NCBI GenBank assembly: GCA_017303835.1
Contig: JAFLBI010000001.1
Location: 1,736,001 to 1,800,000, forward strand
Length of the DNA stretch: 64,000 nucleotides
Direction: 5' to 3'
Source of the DNA: Chitinophagales bacterium
GTDB lineage: Bacteria; Bacteroidota; Bacteroidia; Chitinophagales; Chitinophagaceae
Numbering within the stretch: the first letter of the stretch is position 1; each line of letters begins with the position of its first letter. Both the position numbers and the translations under genes were made by a program. Under the pieces are notes generated by a model. The model did no database searches. It was not told where the DNA came from and worked only from the letters and a program-made list of their open reading frames with translations. Below are positions 27,116 to 36,148 of the stretch, one piece after another.

Positions 27116-28062
27116 TTGGCTGCTTCTGTTGGTGCAGTGCGCTGAATTTTTCTGCCAATCAATAAAACACCGGTAATCACGAATGCAGTGCCAATACCCT
27201 GCATCCAGCCAAAAGACTCACCCAAAAAATAAGATGCCATAAAGATGGTAGCCAGTGGCCCAACAGCAGAAACAATGGCCACATTACTGCTACCAATCCG
27301 CTTCAAACCAGATGCAATCAACAGTACTGGAATCACCGTTGTGAATATGGCCATGATCAACATATAACCATACACTTTCCATGGCAGGCGGAAGAATTCA
27401 GTAAGATCGTTTCCTGCCACAATAAAATGCAGTATCACCAATACGGTTGCACTTTGCATGGCCAGTCCCGAAAAATAAGCAGAGCCCACTTTTGGTATGA
27501 TGCGTGCACTCCAGATTACATAAAATGCATAGGTGAATGCACAACCAAAAATCAATAGACTGCCAATAGTTGTCGCGCGCGCATCGCCTGTTTGAATATC
27601 ACTGAAATAAGCAACACCGACACCCAAATAAGTAAGTACAAGCGCTAAAAGTTGCGTGCCATTTACATGCGCTTTATAGATCCATGCAGAGACCAGCACC
27701 ACAATAGCTGGATAGGTAAATAATATGATTCGCTCCAGACCGGCGCTGATGTATTGCAAACCCCAGAAATCGAAATAGCTACTGATATAATAACCTAACA
27801 CGCCGATACCGAGTATCCGCCATTTTACCGACCAAGGCTCGGGTACTTGTTTCTTCGCGGTTTCTCTAAACAATAAATAGAGAAAGAAAGGCAGAGAGAA
27901 GCCCATGCGCATCACCAATAAGGCAGATACACTGAGCGGATATTCCAGGTAAACAAGCTTGGCCAAAATGGCTTTGCCAGAAAAAGCAATTGCACCCAAG
28001 AGTACAAAGAACACACCTTGCAATTGATAAGAAACTCTGGGCGCTTGCTTCATGAAATGCAA
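27112..28062 (-). CDS. EamA/DMT-family transporter
   Basis: Inner-membrane protein of 316 aa with ten predicted helices in two EamA repeats (about residues 10-150 and 165-305), the drug/metabolite transporter architecture. The signature AKLVYLEYPLSVSALLVMRMG is in repeat 1 and the Pro-rich helix TTVIPVLLIASGLKRIGSS in repeat 2. Substrate cannot be predicted. Met 4 (28053) is an alternative start. The stop overlaps the PagL-like gene by TTAA. Confidence 0.88.
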   Translation of the reverse strand: MHFMKQAPRVSYQLQGVFFVLLGAIAFSGKAILAKLVYLEYPLSVSALLVMRMGFSLPFFLYLLFRETAKKQVPEPWSVKWRILGIGVLGYYISSYFDFWGLQYISAGLERIILFTYPAIVVLVSAWIYKAHVNGTQLLALVLTYLGVGVAYFSDIQTGDARATTIGSLLIFGCAFTYAFYVIWSARIIPKVGSAYFSGLAMQSATVLVILHFIVAGNDLTEFFRLPWKVYGYMLIMAIFTTVIPVLLIASGLKRIGSSNVAIVSAVGPLATIFMASYFLGESFGWMQGIGTAFVITGVLLIGRKIQRTAPTEAAN

Positions 28063-28095
28063 AGGTAATTGAATAGCACAGCAAGCAATACAAAC

Positions 28096-28122
28096 AAAAA
28101 TCCCCCGCTGAAAGCGAGGGAT
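28096..28122 (-). terminator. Terminator after the small exported protein gene
   Basis: On the minus strand ATCCCTCGCT pairs with AGCGGGGGAT (one mismatch) around a short loop and is followed by five T residues, a few bases beyond the stop at 28130. Confidence 0.8.
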
Positions 28123-28129
28123 ATAACAC

Positions 28130-28507
28130 TTATTTGCGGAATAATCTTTTTTGATCGCTCAACCTAACCCAAACTGCGGCTGCTTGTTCCTTAGTGCCTT
28201 CCAGATGATAGCCCATAGCATCAATCACTACACCAATCACTTTTTTGGCATCATTGCGCTTAAACGCTGCTGTGCCCTGAAAAGCTACAATAGTGTACAC
28301 ATCTTCATTTTGCTTCACCAATTCAGATGAGCCCGCAGAAGTATTCATGATAATGGCACCGTTCTCATTGCTAACAGTTGCATCAGGTACGATGCTGCCT
28401 TCAGGAAATTTGTATTTACCCAGGATAGCGCTAGCAGTGGTGTCTTGTTGCGCCGAAGCCGCAAATGCAAAAAGCATACAAAAAGCCAGAAAAAGAATTT
28501 GTTTCAT
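28130..28507 (-). CDS. Small exported protein of unknown function
   Basis: Protein of 125 aa with a signal peptide (MKQILFLAFCMLFAFAASAQ). The mature part is about 105 residues and beta-rich by pattern (ILGKYKFPEGSIVPDATV ... YTIVAFQG), with a resemblance to the small beta domains appended to some Bacteroidota beta-lactamase-like proteins (DUF3471-like); this is only a suggestion. The frame is open 11 codons upstream, but the Met at 28507 gives the proper signal peptide. A terminator follows. Confidence 0.65.
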   Translation of the reverse strand: MKQILFLAFCMLFAFAASAQQDTTASAILGKYKFPEGSIVPDATVSNENGAIIMNTSAGSSELVKQNEDVYTIVAFQGTAAFKRNDAKKVIGVVIDAMGYHLEGTKEQAAAVWVRLSDQKRLFRK

Positions 28508-28647
28508 AAACAGGTTTTGAGGTAGACGAATATGGAGCAAAAAAGTTACGAAACAAACTAAATATTTCTACAATCCATTTCTTCTAACACTTGAACCTGA
28601 ATAATGGCATCCGCTACAGACAAGACTATCACTAGCATTTTGGGCTA

Positions 28648-29706
28648 CTATTTTATCACAAGCCTGTACGCATAGCCACTGTAGCCGCTTGTCATAGGTA
28701 GTTCCACAAGGATGCCATTTTTCCAGTAAACAGATTTTGCACTGTTTTGTGTTGCATCAGGCATACTACCAATCACATATACATCATTACCATCTACACC
28801 AACACCAAATACACTCACGGTACCTTGTGTAGTCCGATTACTCAAAACAGTCTGGCTACCATTCTTCCAAATGGATGCGTTATAGACATTCGCGCCAGTA
28901 GATACCGAACCGGCTGTGAAAACATCTGTACCATTTACCGCGAGCCCATAAGACCAGCCGTTGGCTGTACTCAAATTGGTGGATGAACCATTTTTCCAAT
29001 AATTAGGTTTACCCTCAGATTCACCGGAACAGTGAACATCACTACCAGCTACCACAATACGGTGTACTGCTGAGTTTATACCTGCTGTTGCACTTAAAGT
29101 AACCGCCTGTCCATTTTTCCAATACTTCGGTAAACGGTTAAAAGGACTGGTTGACATTGTCTCATATCCGGCTAAATACACATCGCTACCTGAAACAACC
29201 ATATCATAGACACGGGCTTCTGTGGCATTTGCACCGGTATTAGATGTTAGCTCAGTGACTGTACCATTTTTCCATAGAATTACTTTTGGTACACCACTTG
29301 AAGGAAAATCCACACCGGCCAGATAAATATCAGTACCGCTCACTGCCAAACAATTGTAATAGATGTTACCGGCGACTGAAAAAGACTGGAATTCAGTGCC
29401 ATTCTTATAAATCACCACACTATAAGCGCCTCCTGAACTGGGCTGTCTCAAAGCCAGTACATACACATCTGTTCCTGATACTTCCAGATCTTCACCATAT
29501 ATCTTGTGAGTATTGGGATCGCCCAAAGTCGTTGCTACATCATTCACAAAATATTTGGCAAATGCCGCATTGGTAACGCTATTATACTCATTAGAAAGTA
29601 TGTAGCGTTTTTTTGCATTGGTCGTAGTTCCATTTTCTTTTTTACAGGAACTAAAGAGCAGACCAGCCATCAATACAAGGATCAAATTCAGGGTTAATTT
29701 TTTCAT
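28648..29706 (-). CDS. Repeat-built lipoprotein, probable beta-propeller
   Basis: Lipoprotein of 352 aa with lipobox LLFSSC (Cys near residue 21). The mature chain is made of about six imperfect repeats of 45-50 residues, each with a core like VSGTDVYLAG followed 15-25 residues later by YWKNG or IWKNG. This spacing and the aromatic-Lys-Asn-Gly turn suggest a six-bladed beta-propeller. I do not recognise a named family, and no catalytic residues are apparent. It stands alone, with long non-coding stretches upstream. Surface display is possible. Confidence 0.7.
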   Translation of the reverse strand: MKKLTLNLILVLMAGLLFSSCKKENGTTTNAKKRYILSNEYNSVTNAAFAKYFVNDVATTLGDPNTHKIYGEDLEVSGTDVYVLALRQPSSGGAYSVVIYKNGTEFQSFSVAGNIYYNCLAVSGTDIYLAGVDFPSSGVPKVILWKNGTVTELTSNTGANATEARVYDMVVSGSDVYLAGYETMSTSPFNRLPKYWKNGQAVTLSATAGINSAVHRIVVAGSDVHCSGESEGKPNYWKNGSSTNLSTANGWSYGLAVNGTDVFTAGSVSTGANVYNASIWKNGSQTVLSNRTTQGTVSVFGVGVDGNDVYVIGSMPDATQNSAKSVYWKNGILVELPMTSGYSGYAYRLVIK

Positions 29707-30082
29707 GTTGTTATTTTTACTGTTGTGTCGTTGAACAAGGTCTGATCATGATACCGCTTCACTTCTGCAAAAAATGATTGGTAATGATTTCTGTCAATAC
29801 AACAGACAGCTGATATAGCTTCAGCTCAGGTCTTTATCAGACGATCGTTACAGTAAAAATATCTTCATGCATTACGGCGTAGTTCAATGCTTAACCATTG
29901 CATGATCATAATTACCAAATACCGTATTTGGTTTAATAAATGATTAGCAGCAAACTTGGAATCTAATAAATGGAAACATACAATTGCGAACAAAGCGCAT
30001 TGTGCATTGATATACACAACAATCGTATACTTCAGGCTATACTCCTGAACTTGGTTGATGCTTTTTATTGTACAGTAAAAGC
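29707..30082. other. 376-base intergenic region with several inverted repeats
   Basis: No gene is seen here. It should contain the end of the thiolase transcript and the promoter of the propeller-like lipoprotein gene, both on the minus strand. Visible elements are AGCTGA-TATAGCT-TCAGCT (29808-29826), the 19-base palindrome ACCAAATAC-C-GTATTTGGT (29914-29932), and TTCAGG-CTATACT-CCTGAA (30031-30049). None is followed by a T run, so no classical terminator is evident, and I found no clear -7 box for the lipoprotein. Confidence 0.5.
29914..29932. promoter_or_regulatory. 19-base palindrome, candidate operator
   Basis: ACCAAATAC and GTATTTGGT form a perfect 9-base inverted repeat around a single C. 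It lies 208 bases upstream of the lipoprotein start. The short centre and full symmetry are more like a dimeric regulator site than a terminator. The regulator is unknown. Confidence 0.4.
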
Positions 30083-31279
30083 TTACGACAATCCTTCATA
30101 CACAATAGCAGCACCCTGCCCCACCCCTACACACATAGTAGCCAATCCGTAGCGGGATTTGCTTCTGCGCATTTCATGGAGTAAAGTAGCAGTGATTCTA
30201 CTACCACTGCATCCCAAAGGATGACCCAGTGCAATAGCACCACCATTCACATTCACTTTGGATGGATCTAATTGCAGATCACGCATACAAGCCAAAGCCT
30301 GTGCAGCAAAAGCCTCATTCAATTCTACTTGATCTAGCTGATTAACGTTTAAGCCAGCACGTTGTAATGCTTTCTGCGATGCAGGTACCGGACCAATACC
30401 CATTATCGAAGGGTCAACTCCGGCAATACCCATGCCCGCTACTCTCGCAAGGGGTTTAAGGTTAAATAATTTAACGGCTTCTTCACTGGCTAATAAAACA
30501 GCCGCAGCACCATCATTGATACCACTTGAATTACCAGCCGTTACAGAACCATCTTTTGCGAATGCAGGTTTTAATGCTGCCAGCTTTTCCAGACTGGTCT
30601 GGCGCGGATGCTCATCTATATCTATAATGGTTGGCTCCTTGTTTTCGGTAATCTCTACAGGAATCAGTTCATCCGCCCACTTACCAGCAGCTAAGGCAGC
30701 AGCATATTTTTCCTGTGATTGCATGGCAAACATATCCTGATCAGCCCGACTAATATTCCACTGACGAGCAACATTCTCTGCTGTTTCACCCATACTATAA
30801 GGATGGTACAACTCAGCTAATTTCTTATTGGTAAAACGCCAGCCAATTGTGGTATCATAGGTCTCGACCTTTCGGCTCCAGGCACCATCACTTTTGGCCG
30901 TTACGAAAGGTGCACGCGTCATACTTTCCACGCCACCTGCTATATAAAACATGCCTTCTCCGCATTGAATGGCTCTTGCTGCATCCATAATGGCCTGCAG
31001 TCCACTAGCGCACAAACGATTCACCGTATTACCACCCACTGTTACCGGTAAGCCGGCCAATAAAGCGGCCATACGCGCCACATCACGGTTATCCTCACCA
31101 GCCTGGTTGGCTGCGCCGGCAATCACATCTTCAATCTGATGCACATCAACATTGGGATTACGCTTCACCAAAGCACTGATCATCAAGGCTAACATATCAT
31201 CGGGACGAACAGAGTTTAAACGGCCACCATAGCGACCAATTGGTGTTCTTACGGCATCAATGATGTAGGCAGTTTTCAT
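30083..31279 (-). CDS. Thiolase, 3-oxoadipyl-CoA thiolase type
   Basis: Thiolase of 398 aa. The nucleophile Cys is in [14 protein letters not shown] (near residue 90), and the C-terminal [10 protein letters not shown] and CVGVGQGAA motifs complete the active site. The sequence is close to PaaJ/PcaF proteins in [24 protein letters not shown] and TTIGWRF, which points to 3-oxoadipyl-CoA thiolase, cleaving to succinyl-CoA and acetyl-CoA, rather than a biosynthetic acetyltransferase. No other paa or pca genes lie nearby, so substrate remains open. The Met at 31279 is preferred over the longer frame because family members start at [13 protein letters not shown]. Confidence 0.85.
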   Translation of the reverse strand: MKTAYIIDAVRTPIGRYGGRLNSVRPDDMLALMISALVKRNPNVDVHQIEDVIAGAANQAGEDNRDVARMAALLAGLPVTVGGNTVNRLCASGLQAIMDAARAIQCGEGMFYIAGGVESMTRAPFVTAKSDGAWSRKVETYDTTIGWRFTNKKLAELYHPYSMGETAENVARQWNISRADQDMFAMQSQEKYAAALAAGKWADELIPVEITENKEPTIIDIDEHPRQTSLEKLAALKPAFAKDGSVTAGNSSGINDGAAAVLLASEEAVKLFNLKPLARVAGMGIAGVDPSIMGIGPVPASQKALQRAGLNVNQLDQVELNEAFAAQALACMRDLQLDPSKVNVNGGAIALGHPLGCSGSRITATLLHEMRRSKSRYGLATMCVGVGQGAAIVYEGLS

Positions 31280-31343
31280 ACGCAAATCTTGAGCGCGCAA
31301 GATAGTTCTTGCCAAGCAAATAGGCTGCCCAGCCCACTAAGCT

Positions 31344-31351
31344 TATCTTTG
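31344..31351 (+). promoter_or_regulatory. -7 box for rlmN, leaderless geometry
   Basis: TATCTTTG, an exact TAnnTTTG match, ends 4 bases before the rlmN ATG at 31356, so the message is predicted to begin at the start codon. Confidence 0.6.
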
Positions 31352-31355
31352 CCCC

Positions 31356-32399
31356 ATGGCAAAGCAGAATATTCGACATTTAAGTTATGATGATATTGAA
31401 ACCTATTTTCTAGAACAAGGCGAGCCAAAGTTCCGTGCAAAGCAGGTTTATGAGTGGTTATGGCAGAAAAAAGCCGGCAGTTTTGAGGATATGTCGAACC
31501 TGAGCAAAGTACTGCGTGCCAAGCTGCAGGAAGAATTTGATTTACCGGCCCTGAAAGTGGATGCCACCCAATACAGCAGCGATGGCACAATTAAAAGTCG
31601 ATTTATCACGCATGATGGTCATAAAGTTGAGGGTGTGCTCATTCCAACTGAAGAAAGAAAGACCGCTTGTGTGTCTTCCCAAATTGGTTGCAGCCTCAGC
31701 TGTAAGTTCTGCGCAACAGGTTATATGGAGCGCAAGCGTAACCTCAGCTTTGATGAAATCTACGATGAAGTCGTGCTCATCAACCAGCAGAGTGAACGTG
31801 TGTATGAAAAGAAACTAAGCAATATCGTATTCATGGGTATGGGTGAACCCCTGCTCAACTATAGCAATGTATTAAGAGCCATTGAACGCATTACTGCTGA
31901 AGATGGATTGGGTATGAGCCCAAGAAGAATTACGGTTTCCACTGCAGGTGTTGCCAAGCAAATCAAAAAGCTGGGCGATGATGGTGTAAGATTTAAGTTG
32001 GCGCTTTCTTTACACGCTGCCAATGATGTGAAGCGAAATGAGATCATGCCCATCAATGAAACCAATAATATCCGGGTACTAATTGATGCCTTGAATTATT
32101 TCTATAAAAAGACCGGTAACGAAATCACTTTTGAATACATCCTCTTTAAAGATTTCAATGATTCACTGAAAGACGCTGAAGAGTTGGTGAAGATTTATCG
32201 CCAAGTGCCTGCAGATTTGGTGAATATCATTGAATACAATCCCATCGACTTCTTCAACTATACCAAACCAGATGAAGAAGGTATTGAACGCTTTATGAGC
32301 TACTTGGAAAAGAATCGAGTGAATGCCAGATTGCGCAGAAGCAGGGGTAAAGACATTGACGCAGCCTGCGGACAGTTAGCCAATAAGGACCGACTTTAA
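31356..32399 (+). CDS. rlmN: Dual-specificity 23S rRNA / tRNA adenine C2-methyltransferase RlmN
   Basis: Radical-SAM enzyme methylating A2503 of 23S rRNA and A37 of some tRNAs, 347 aa. The radical-SAM cluster ligands are Cys 112, 116 and 119 in CSLSCKFC, followed by GMGEPLLNY (SAM region) and RRITVSTAGV. The C-terminal catalytic cysteine that forms the methyl-protein intermediate is in the DIDAACGQL stretch near residue 340. Length and all motifs are normal. It is divergent from the thiolase gene, with only 76 bases between the two starts. Confidence 0.96.
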   Translation: MAKQNIRHLSYDDIETYFLEQGEPKFRAKQVYEWLWQKKAGSFEDMSNLSKVLRAKLQEEFDLPALKVDATQYSSDGTIKSRFITHDGHKVEGVLIPTEERKTACVSSQIGCSLSCKFCATGYMERKRNLSFDEIYDEVVLINQQSERVYEKKLSNIVFMGMGEPLLNYSNVLRAIERITAEDGLGMSPRRITVSTAGVAKQIKKLGDDGVRFKLALSLHAANDVKRNEIMPINETNNIRVLIDALNYFYKKTGNEITFEYILFKDFNDSLKDAEELVKIYRQVPADLVNIIEYNPIDFFNYTKPDEEGIERFMSYLEKNRVNARLRRSRGKDIDAACGQLANKDRL

Positions 32400-32467
32400 G
32401 TTTCTCCTAACATGTTGCATTAAACTACTTAGGCCAAAGCAGGTCTATCTAGTATTAAACACGCAAC

Positions 32468-33100
32468 ATGAAAAAGTTACTCTCATTCGTAAGCATGATA
32501 GCTTTGGGTAGTTCACTATTGATTGCCCAACCACCTGCTGGTGCCGGTCGTATGCAACATGGTCAAATGCATGGCAAGCAAATGATGGCAGGTAAAATGG
32601 CGAAAGACCTTAACCTGACTGAAGATCAAAAAGCGCAATTAAAGAAAGTGCATCAGGAATATGGTGCAAAGATTAAAGCCATCAAAGACAACGATCAGCT
32701 AACACAAGGTGATGCACGTAAGCAAATAGCCGCATTACATGAGGCGCAAAAAGCTGCATCAGAAAAAGTATTTACCGAAGCGCAGAAAGCAAAGTTGAAA
32801 GACATGCAGGAGCAGCGTCGCGGAAGGATGAAAGAAGAAGCCGCAGCCAATGTTGCAAGAATGCAGGTAAGGCTTGGGCTAACAGAAGCACAGGTAGCCA
32901 AGGTAAAAGCAGAACAAGCCGGTATGCAAAGTAAAATGCAAGCATTACGCAACAACAAAGACCTAAGTAAAGAACAGAAAAAAGAGCAAATTCAGGCTTT
33001 AATGAAAGCCCATAAAACAAATATGGCGAGCATACTCACCCCTGAACAGCAGCAGAAAATGCAGCAAGGCAGACGCTGGGGTAAAGGTGAAGCCAGATAA
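32468..33100 (+). CDS. Exported Spy/CpxP-like helical protein
   Basis: Periplasmic protein of 210 aa with a signal peptide (about residues 1-20, ending LIAQ), a His/Met/Gly-rich segment (MQHGQMHGKQMMAGKM), and two repeats of an LTxxQ-type helical motif (LTEDQKAQLKKVHQEY near residue 52 and LTEAQVAKVKAEQ near residue 138). This is the Spy/CpxP pattern of ATP-independent envelope chaperones or metal/stress sensors. The Met/His cluster might bind metal. No two-component genes are adjacent. It is followed by a terminator at 33126-33157. Confidence 0.78.
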   Translation: MKKLLSFVSMIALGSSLLIAQPPAGAGRMQHGQMHGKQMMAGKMAKDLNLTEDQKAQLKKVHQEYGAKIKAIKDNDQLTQGDARKQIAALHEAQKAASEKVFTEAQKAKLKDMQEQRRGRMKEEAAANVARMQVRLGLTEAQVAKVKAEQAGMQSKMQALRNNKDLSKEQKKEQIQALMKAHKTNMASILTPEQQQKMQQGRRWGKGEAR

Positions 33101-33125
33101 TAGTTAATTGATTGAGCAGCAACAG

Positions 33126-33157
33126 AAACGAGGCCTTGAAAAGGGCTTCGTTTTTTT
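33126..33157 (+). terminator. Terminator after the Spy-like gene
   Basis: AAACGAGGCCTT (33126-33137) pairs with AGGGCTTCGTTT (33142-33153) around a GAAA tetraloop, with two G-T pairs, followed by T residues. It overlaps the open frame extending upstream of the next gene, supporting the later start there. Confidence 0.85.
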
Positions 33158-33162
33158 ATGCC

Positions 33163-33170
33163 TACCTTCG
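33163..33170 (+). promoter_or_regulatory. -7 box of the rluB-like gene
   Basis: TACCTTCG (TAnnTTyG form, the same box as pyrD) lies just after the terminator and 33 bases before the ATG at 33204, predicting a leader of about 29 bases. Confidence 0.5.
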
Positions 33171-33203
33171 CACGACCTGTTGAAAAACAGCAAATACAAT
33201 TTT

Positions 33204-34235
33204 ATGGGACAACAAGGATTCCGCAAGTTCATGAAAGAAGAACTGAGCGGCGCAAAAAAGAAAGAAGCATTCCGTCAGGAAAAGCGTAAAGTAAAAGCAG
33301 AAAGAAAGGCGGCAGGCGATGAAGCCAGAAAACGCAAGTTTGAACAACAAACCGGCCAAGCTGCACCAAAACCTACTTGGAATAAGAACCCAAAATCTGC
33401 GGCACCTAAGAAAGGACCAGCCAAATACGCGAAAGCCAAACCACAACAACAAGAACAACCCACCAAGTTCACCATCGTCAAGAAAGCAGATGCATCTATG
33501 ATGCCGCTGAACAAGTTTATTGCACATGCTGGTGTTTGTGGCAGACGTGAAGCCGCTGAGTTGGTGAAATTGGGTCATGTAACCGTAAACGGTGATAAAG
33601 TATTTGAGCCCGGATTTAAAGTGTCTGAAAAAGATACTGTGACCATGAAGGGTAAGAAAATATTCTTGCAACAGAACCTGGTATACATCCTCCTCAATAA
33701 ACCAAAAGATTATATCACAACGGCCAATGATCCACAGGGCAGAAAAACTGTACTGGATTTGATCAAAGGTGTAACTGCTGAGCGGGTATATCCGGTAGGC
33801 AGGCTCGATAGAAACACCACCGGGGTTTTGTTACTCACCAATGATGGTGAACTGGCACAGAAGCTCACCCACCCTTCATTCGAAATCAAGAAGATTTATG
33901 AAGTGAAGCTGGATAAGCCAGTGGTGAAAAAAGACATGGAAGCCATTGCTGCAGGTGTTACACTGGAAGATGGCTTTGTAGCTGCTGATGCTGTAGGTTA
34001 TGTGGACAGTAAAGACAAATCAGTGATTGGTATTGAATTGCATAGCGGCCGAAACCGAATTGTACGCAGGATATTTGAACACCTCGGTTATGATGTGAAG
34101 AATCTGGATCGTGTAATGTTTGCCAACCTCACCAAGAAGAATGTAGAGAGAGGCAAATGGCGTTACCTGAATGAAAAAGAAGTACGCTTACTGAAATACA
34201 TGAACCAATCATTCGTCAAAAAACAGCAGTCCTGA
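33204..34235 (+). CDS. Ribosomal pseudouridine synthase, RsuA/RluB family
   Basis: Protein of 343 aa that isomerises uridine in 23S rRNA (RluB/RluF type). It has a ~100-residue N-terminal extension rich in Lys, Ala and Gln, then an S4 RNA-binding domain (MPLNKFIAHAGVCGRREAAELV, near residue 103), then the catalytic domain with GRLDRNTTGVLLLTNDG (catalytic Asp) and the C-terminal HSGRNRIVRRIFEHLGY motif. The open frame begins at 33108, but that stretch contains a terminator and a -7 box, so I start at MGQQGFRKF (33204). The basic extension is common in Bacteroidota members. One base separates it from the next gene. Confidence 0.88.
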   Translation: MGQQGFRKFMKEELSGAKKKEAFRQEKRKVKAERKAAGDEARKRKFEQQTGQAAPKPTWNKNPKSAAPKKGPAKYAKAKPQQQEQPTKFTIVKKADASMMPLNKFIAHAGVCGRREAAELVKLGHVTVNGDKVFEPGFKVSEKDTVTMKGKKIFLQQNLVYILLNKPKDYITTANDPQGRKTVLDLIKGVTAERVYPVGRLDRNTTGVLLLTNDGELAQKLTHPSFEIKKIYEVKLDKPVVKKDMEAIAAGVTLEDGFVAADAVGYVDSKDKSVIGIELHSGRNRIVRRIFEHLGYDVKNLDRVMFANLTKKNVERGKWRYLNEKEVRLLKYMNQSFVKKQQS

Positions 34236-34236
34236 T

Positions 34237-34959
34237 ATGGTATTGCCGAAGCCTGAAATCATTTTTTCCAACGAGGATTTTATTGCTGTCAACAAACCTT
34301 CTGGTCTTTTATCCATTCCGGATCGATTAGGACAAGAGGTTTCGCTGAAAATATTGCTGGAAGCCAGCTATGGCAAAATCTATACCGTTCATAGACTGGA
34401 TAAGGATACCAGCGGACTGATTTTATTTGCTTTAAACGAGCAAGCGCATAAAACACTTTCAGCATTATTTGAAGGAAGAACCATCAATAAACAATATCTA
34501 GGCTTGGTTACCGGACGCCTGATGCATACTTCCGGCAGTATTGATGCACCCATTATGGAGCATCCTGCACAGAACGGCACCATGATCACACATCAGAAAG
34601 GCAAGCCATCCTTAACAGATTATACGCTGCTAGAGCAATTCCAACAGTATGCATGGGTACAGTTTCGCATCCATACTGGAAGAACCCATCAGATCCGTGT
34701 GCATATGAAGCATATCGGTCATAGTATTGTTGGTGATGCCTTGTACGGCGACGGTAAGTTCTTATACTTATCACAACTCAAAAAGAATTTCAAGCTTTCC
34801 AAAAAGGAATTGGATGAGCGTCCCATTTTAGGAAGACTTGGCTTACATGCATTTAGTATCAGCTTCACATACAAAGATCAATTGCTACAATTAGAGGCAC
34901 CTTTGCCGAAAGATTTACATGCATCGCTTCAGCAATTGCGTAAGTTGCAGAAGAAGTAA
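34237..34959 (+). CDS. RluA-family pseudouridine synthase
   Basis: Pseudouridine synthase of 240 aa without an S4 domain. The catalytic motif HRLDKDTSGLILFALN lies near residue 52, followed by KQYLGLVTG and the substrate-binding RIHTGRTHQIRVHMKHIGHSIVGD block (near residue 145). Target RNA is unknown; single-domain members act on 23S rRNA or tRNA. It starts one base after the stop of the RsuA-family gene, so the two rRNA/tRNA modification enzymes are an operon. Confidence 0.9.
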   Translation: MVLPKPEIIFSNEDFIAVNKPSGLLSIPDRLGQEVSLKILLEASYGKIYTVHRLDKDTSGLILFALNEQAHKTLSALFEGRTINKQYLGLVTGRLMHTSGSIDAPIMEHPAQNGTMITHQKGKPSLTDYTLLEQFQQYAWVQFRIHTGRTHQIRVHMKHIGHSIVGDALYGDGKFLYLSQLKKNFKLSKKELDERPILGRLGLHAFSISFTYKDQLLQLEAPLPKDLHASLQQLRKLQKK

Positions 34960-35011
34960 CGAACAACATAAAGTACTGAAGCTTTTTGTGTAACTTCATG
35001 ATGCCTGTTAT

Positions 35012-36148
35012 ATGAAGCTGAGAAAACAACTATTCACAGATCATTGGGAAACCTTAACTGAACAAGCAGGTTTCGATTCACAAAAAGCTCAATTGGTATT
35101 GGCATTTGGTGACACAGCTAAAATTGTGCTTCCTGAACAATTGGCATACTTACGCGAATCCTACCCAAATGCAGCCATTGCATTTGCCTCTACTTCCGGT
35201 GAAATTGCATCAAACAATGTGTACGATCACTCGATTGTTGCATTAGCCATCTGGTTAGAAAAATCCAATGTGGTTACTGTTGAAACAGATGTACGCGAAC
35301 ATGAGAGCAGTTTTGAAGCAGGTATTTTCCTAAGAAATGCCTTTCCTGAAAAAAACCTGAAGAACATCTTTGTACTGAGTGATGGTACATTAGTGAATGG
35401 AAGCGAGCTGGTCCAGGGACTCAATCATCCCGGAGCAAATGAAGTACTGATTACTGGCGGACTAGCGGGCGATGCAGACAGATTTGAACAAACATTTACA
35501 GGCTTAAACGCCATTCCACAGGCAGGAAAGATTGTCGCCATTGGATTTTATGGCGATGCACTGGAAGTTAGCAGCGGCTCTTTGGGTGGCTGGGATGAAT
35601 TTGGACCAGAACGCATCATTACTGGCTCAGATAAAAACGTACTGCATTCTATCGATCATAAAAATGCATTAGAGTTATACAAAGAATATCTGGGCCCATT
35701 CAAAAATGAACTACCTGGTTCAGCCTTATTGTTTCCCCTGAGCATCTCGGGAGAAAATCAGGAGCAAAAACTCGTCAGAACCATACTAAGCATTGATGAA
35801 GTATTGGGCACAATGACTTTCGCAGGCAATATGCCTGTAGGCAGTAAAGTGCGTTTGATGAAAGCCAACTTCGATAAAATCATTGATGCATCTGCCAGTG
35901 TTGCTAAACGAATTTTAGACAAAAAAAGCTCCCCAGAGCTAGCTATACTCATCAGTTGTGTAGGCAGAAAACTCATCCTGCGCGACAGAGCTTACGAGGA
36001 AATTGTTGCGGCCAAACATATATTGGGTGAAAATGTACTGATTACAGGCTTCTATTCCTACGGAGAGATATCTCCCGCCACGGACATTACACTTGCCTGT
36101 GAATTGCATAATCAAACCATGACCATTACCACATTCAGAGAAGTATAG
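35012..36148 (+). CDS. FIST-domain signal-sensing protein
   Basis: Cytoplasmic protein of 378 aa with FIST_N (about residues 30-220) and FIST_C (about 225-365). Recognisable parts are LVLAFGDTA, the GGLAGDADRFEQTF block and the C-terminal LISCVGRKLILRDRAYEE...GFYSYGEISP stretch. FIST domains are predicted small-ligand (possibly amino-acid) sensors linked to signalling proteins. The stop codon TAG shares one base with the GTG start of the downstream hybrid kinase, so the two are translationally coupled and very probably act as a sensor-kinase pair. Confidence 0.88.
   Translation: MKLRKQLFTDHWETLTEQAGFDSQKAQLVLAFGDTAKIVLPEQLAYLRESYPNAAIAFASTSGEIASNNVYDHSIVALAIWLEKSNVVTVETDVREHESSFEAGIFLRNAFPEKNLKNIFVLSDGTLVNGSELVQGLNHPGANEVLITGGLAGDADRFEQTFTGLNAIPQAGKIVAIGFYGDALEVSSGSLGGWDEFGPERIITGSDKNVLHSIDHKNALELYKEYLGPFKNELPGSALLFPLSISGENQEQKLVRTILSIDEVLGTMTFAGNMPVGSKVRLMKANFDKIIDASASVAKRILDKKSSPELAILISCVGRKLILRDRAYEEIVAAKHILGENVLITGFYSYGEISPATDITLACELHNQTMTITTFREV

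Noticed and set aside
33108-33203. Longer start for the RsuA-family pseudouridine synthase
   Set aside because: The extension runs through a terminator (33126-33157) and a -7 box (33163-33170), so it cannot belong to this transcript's product.
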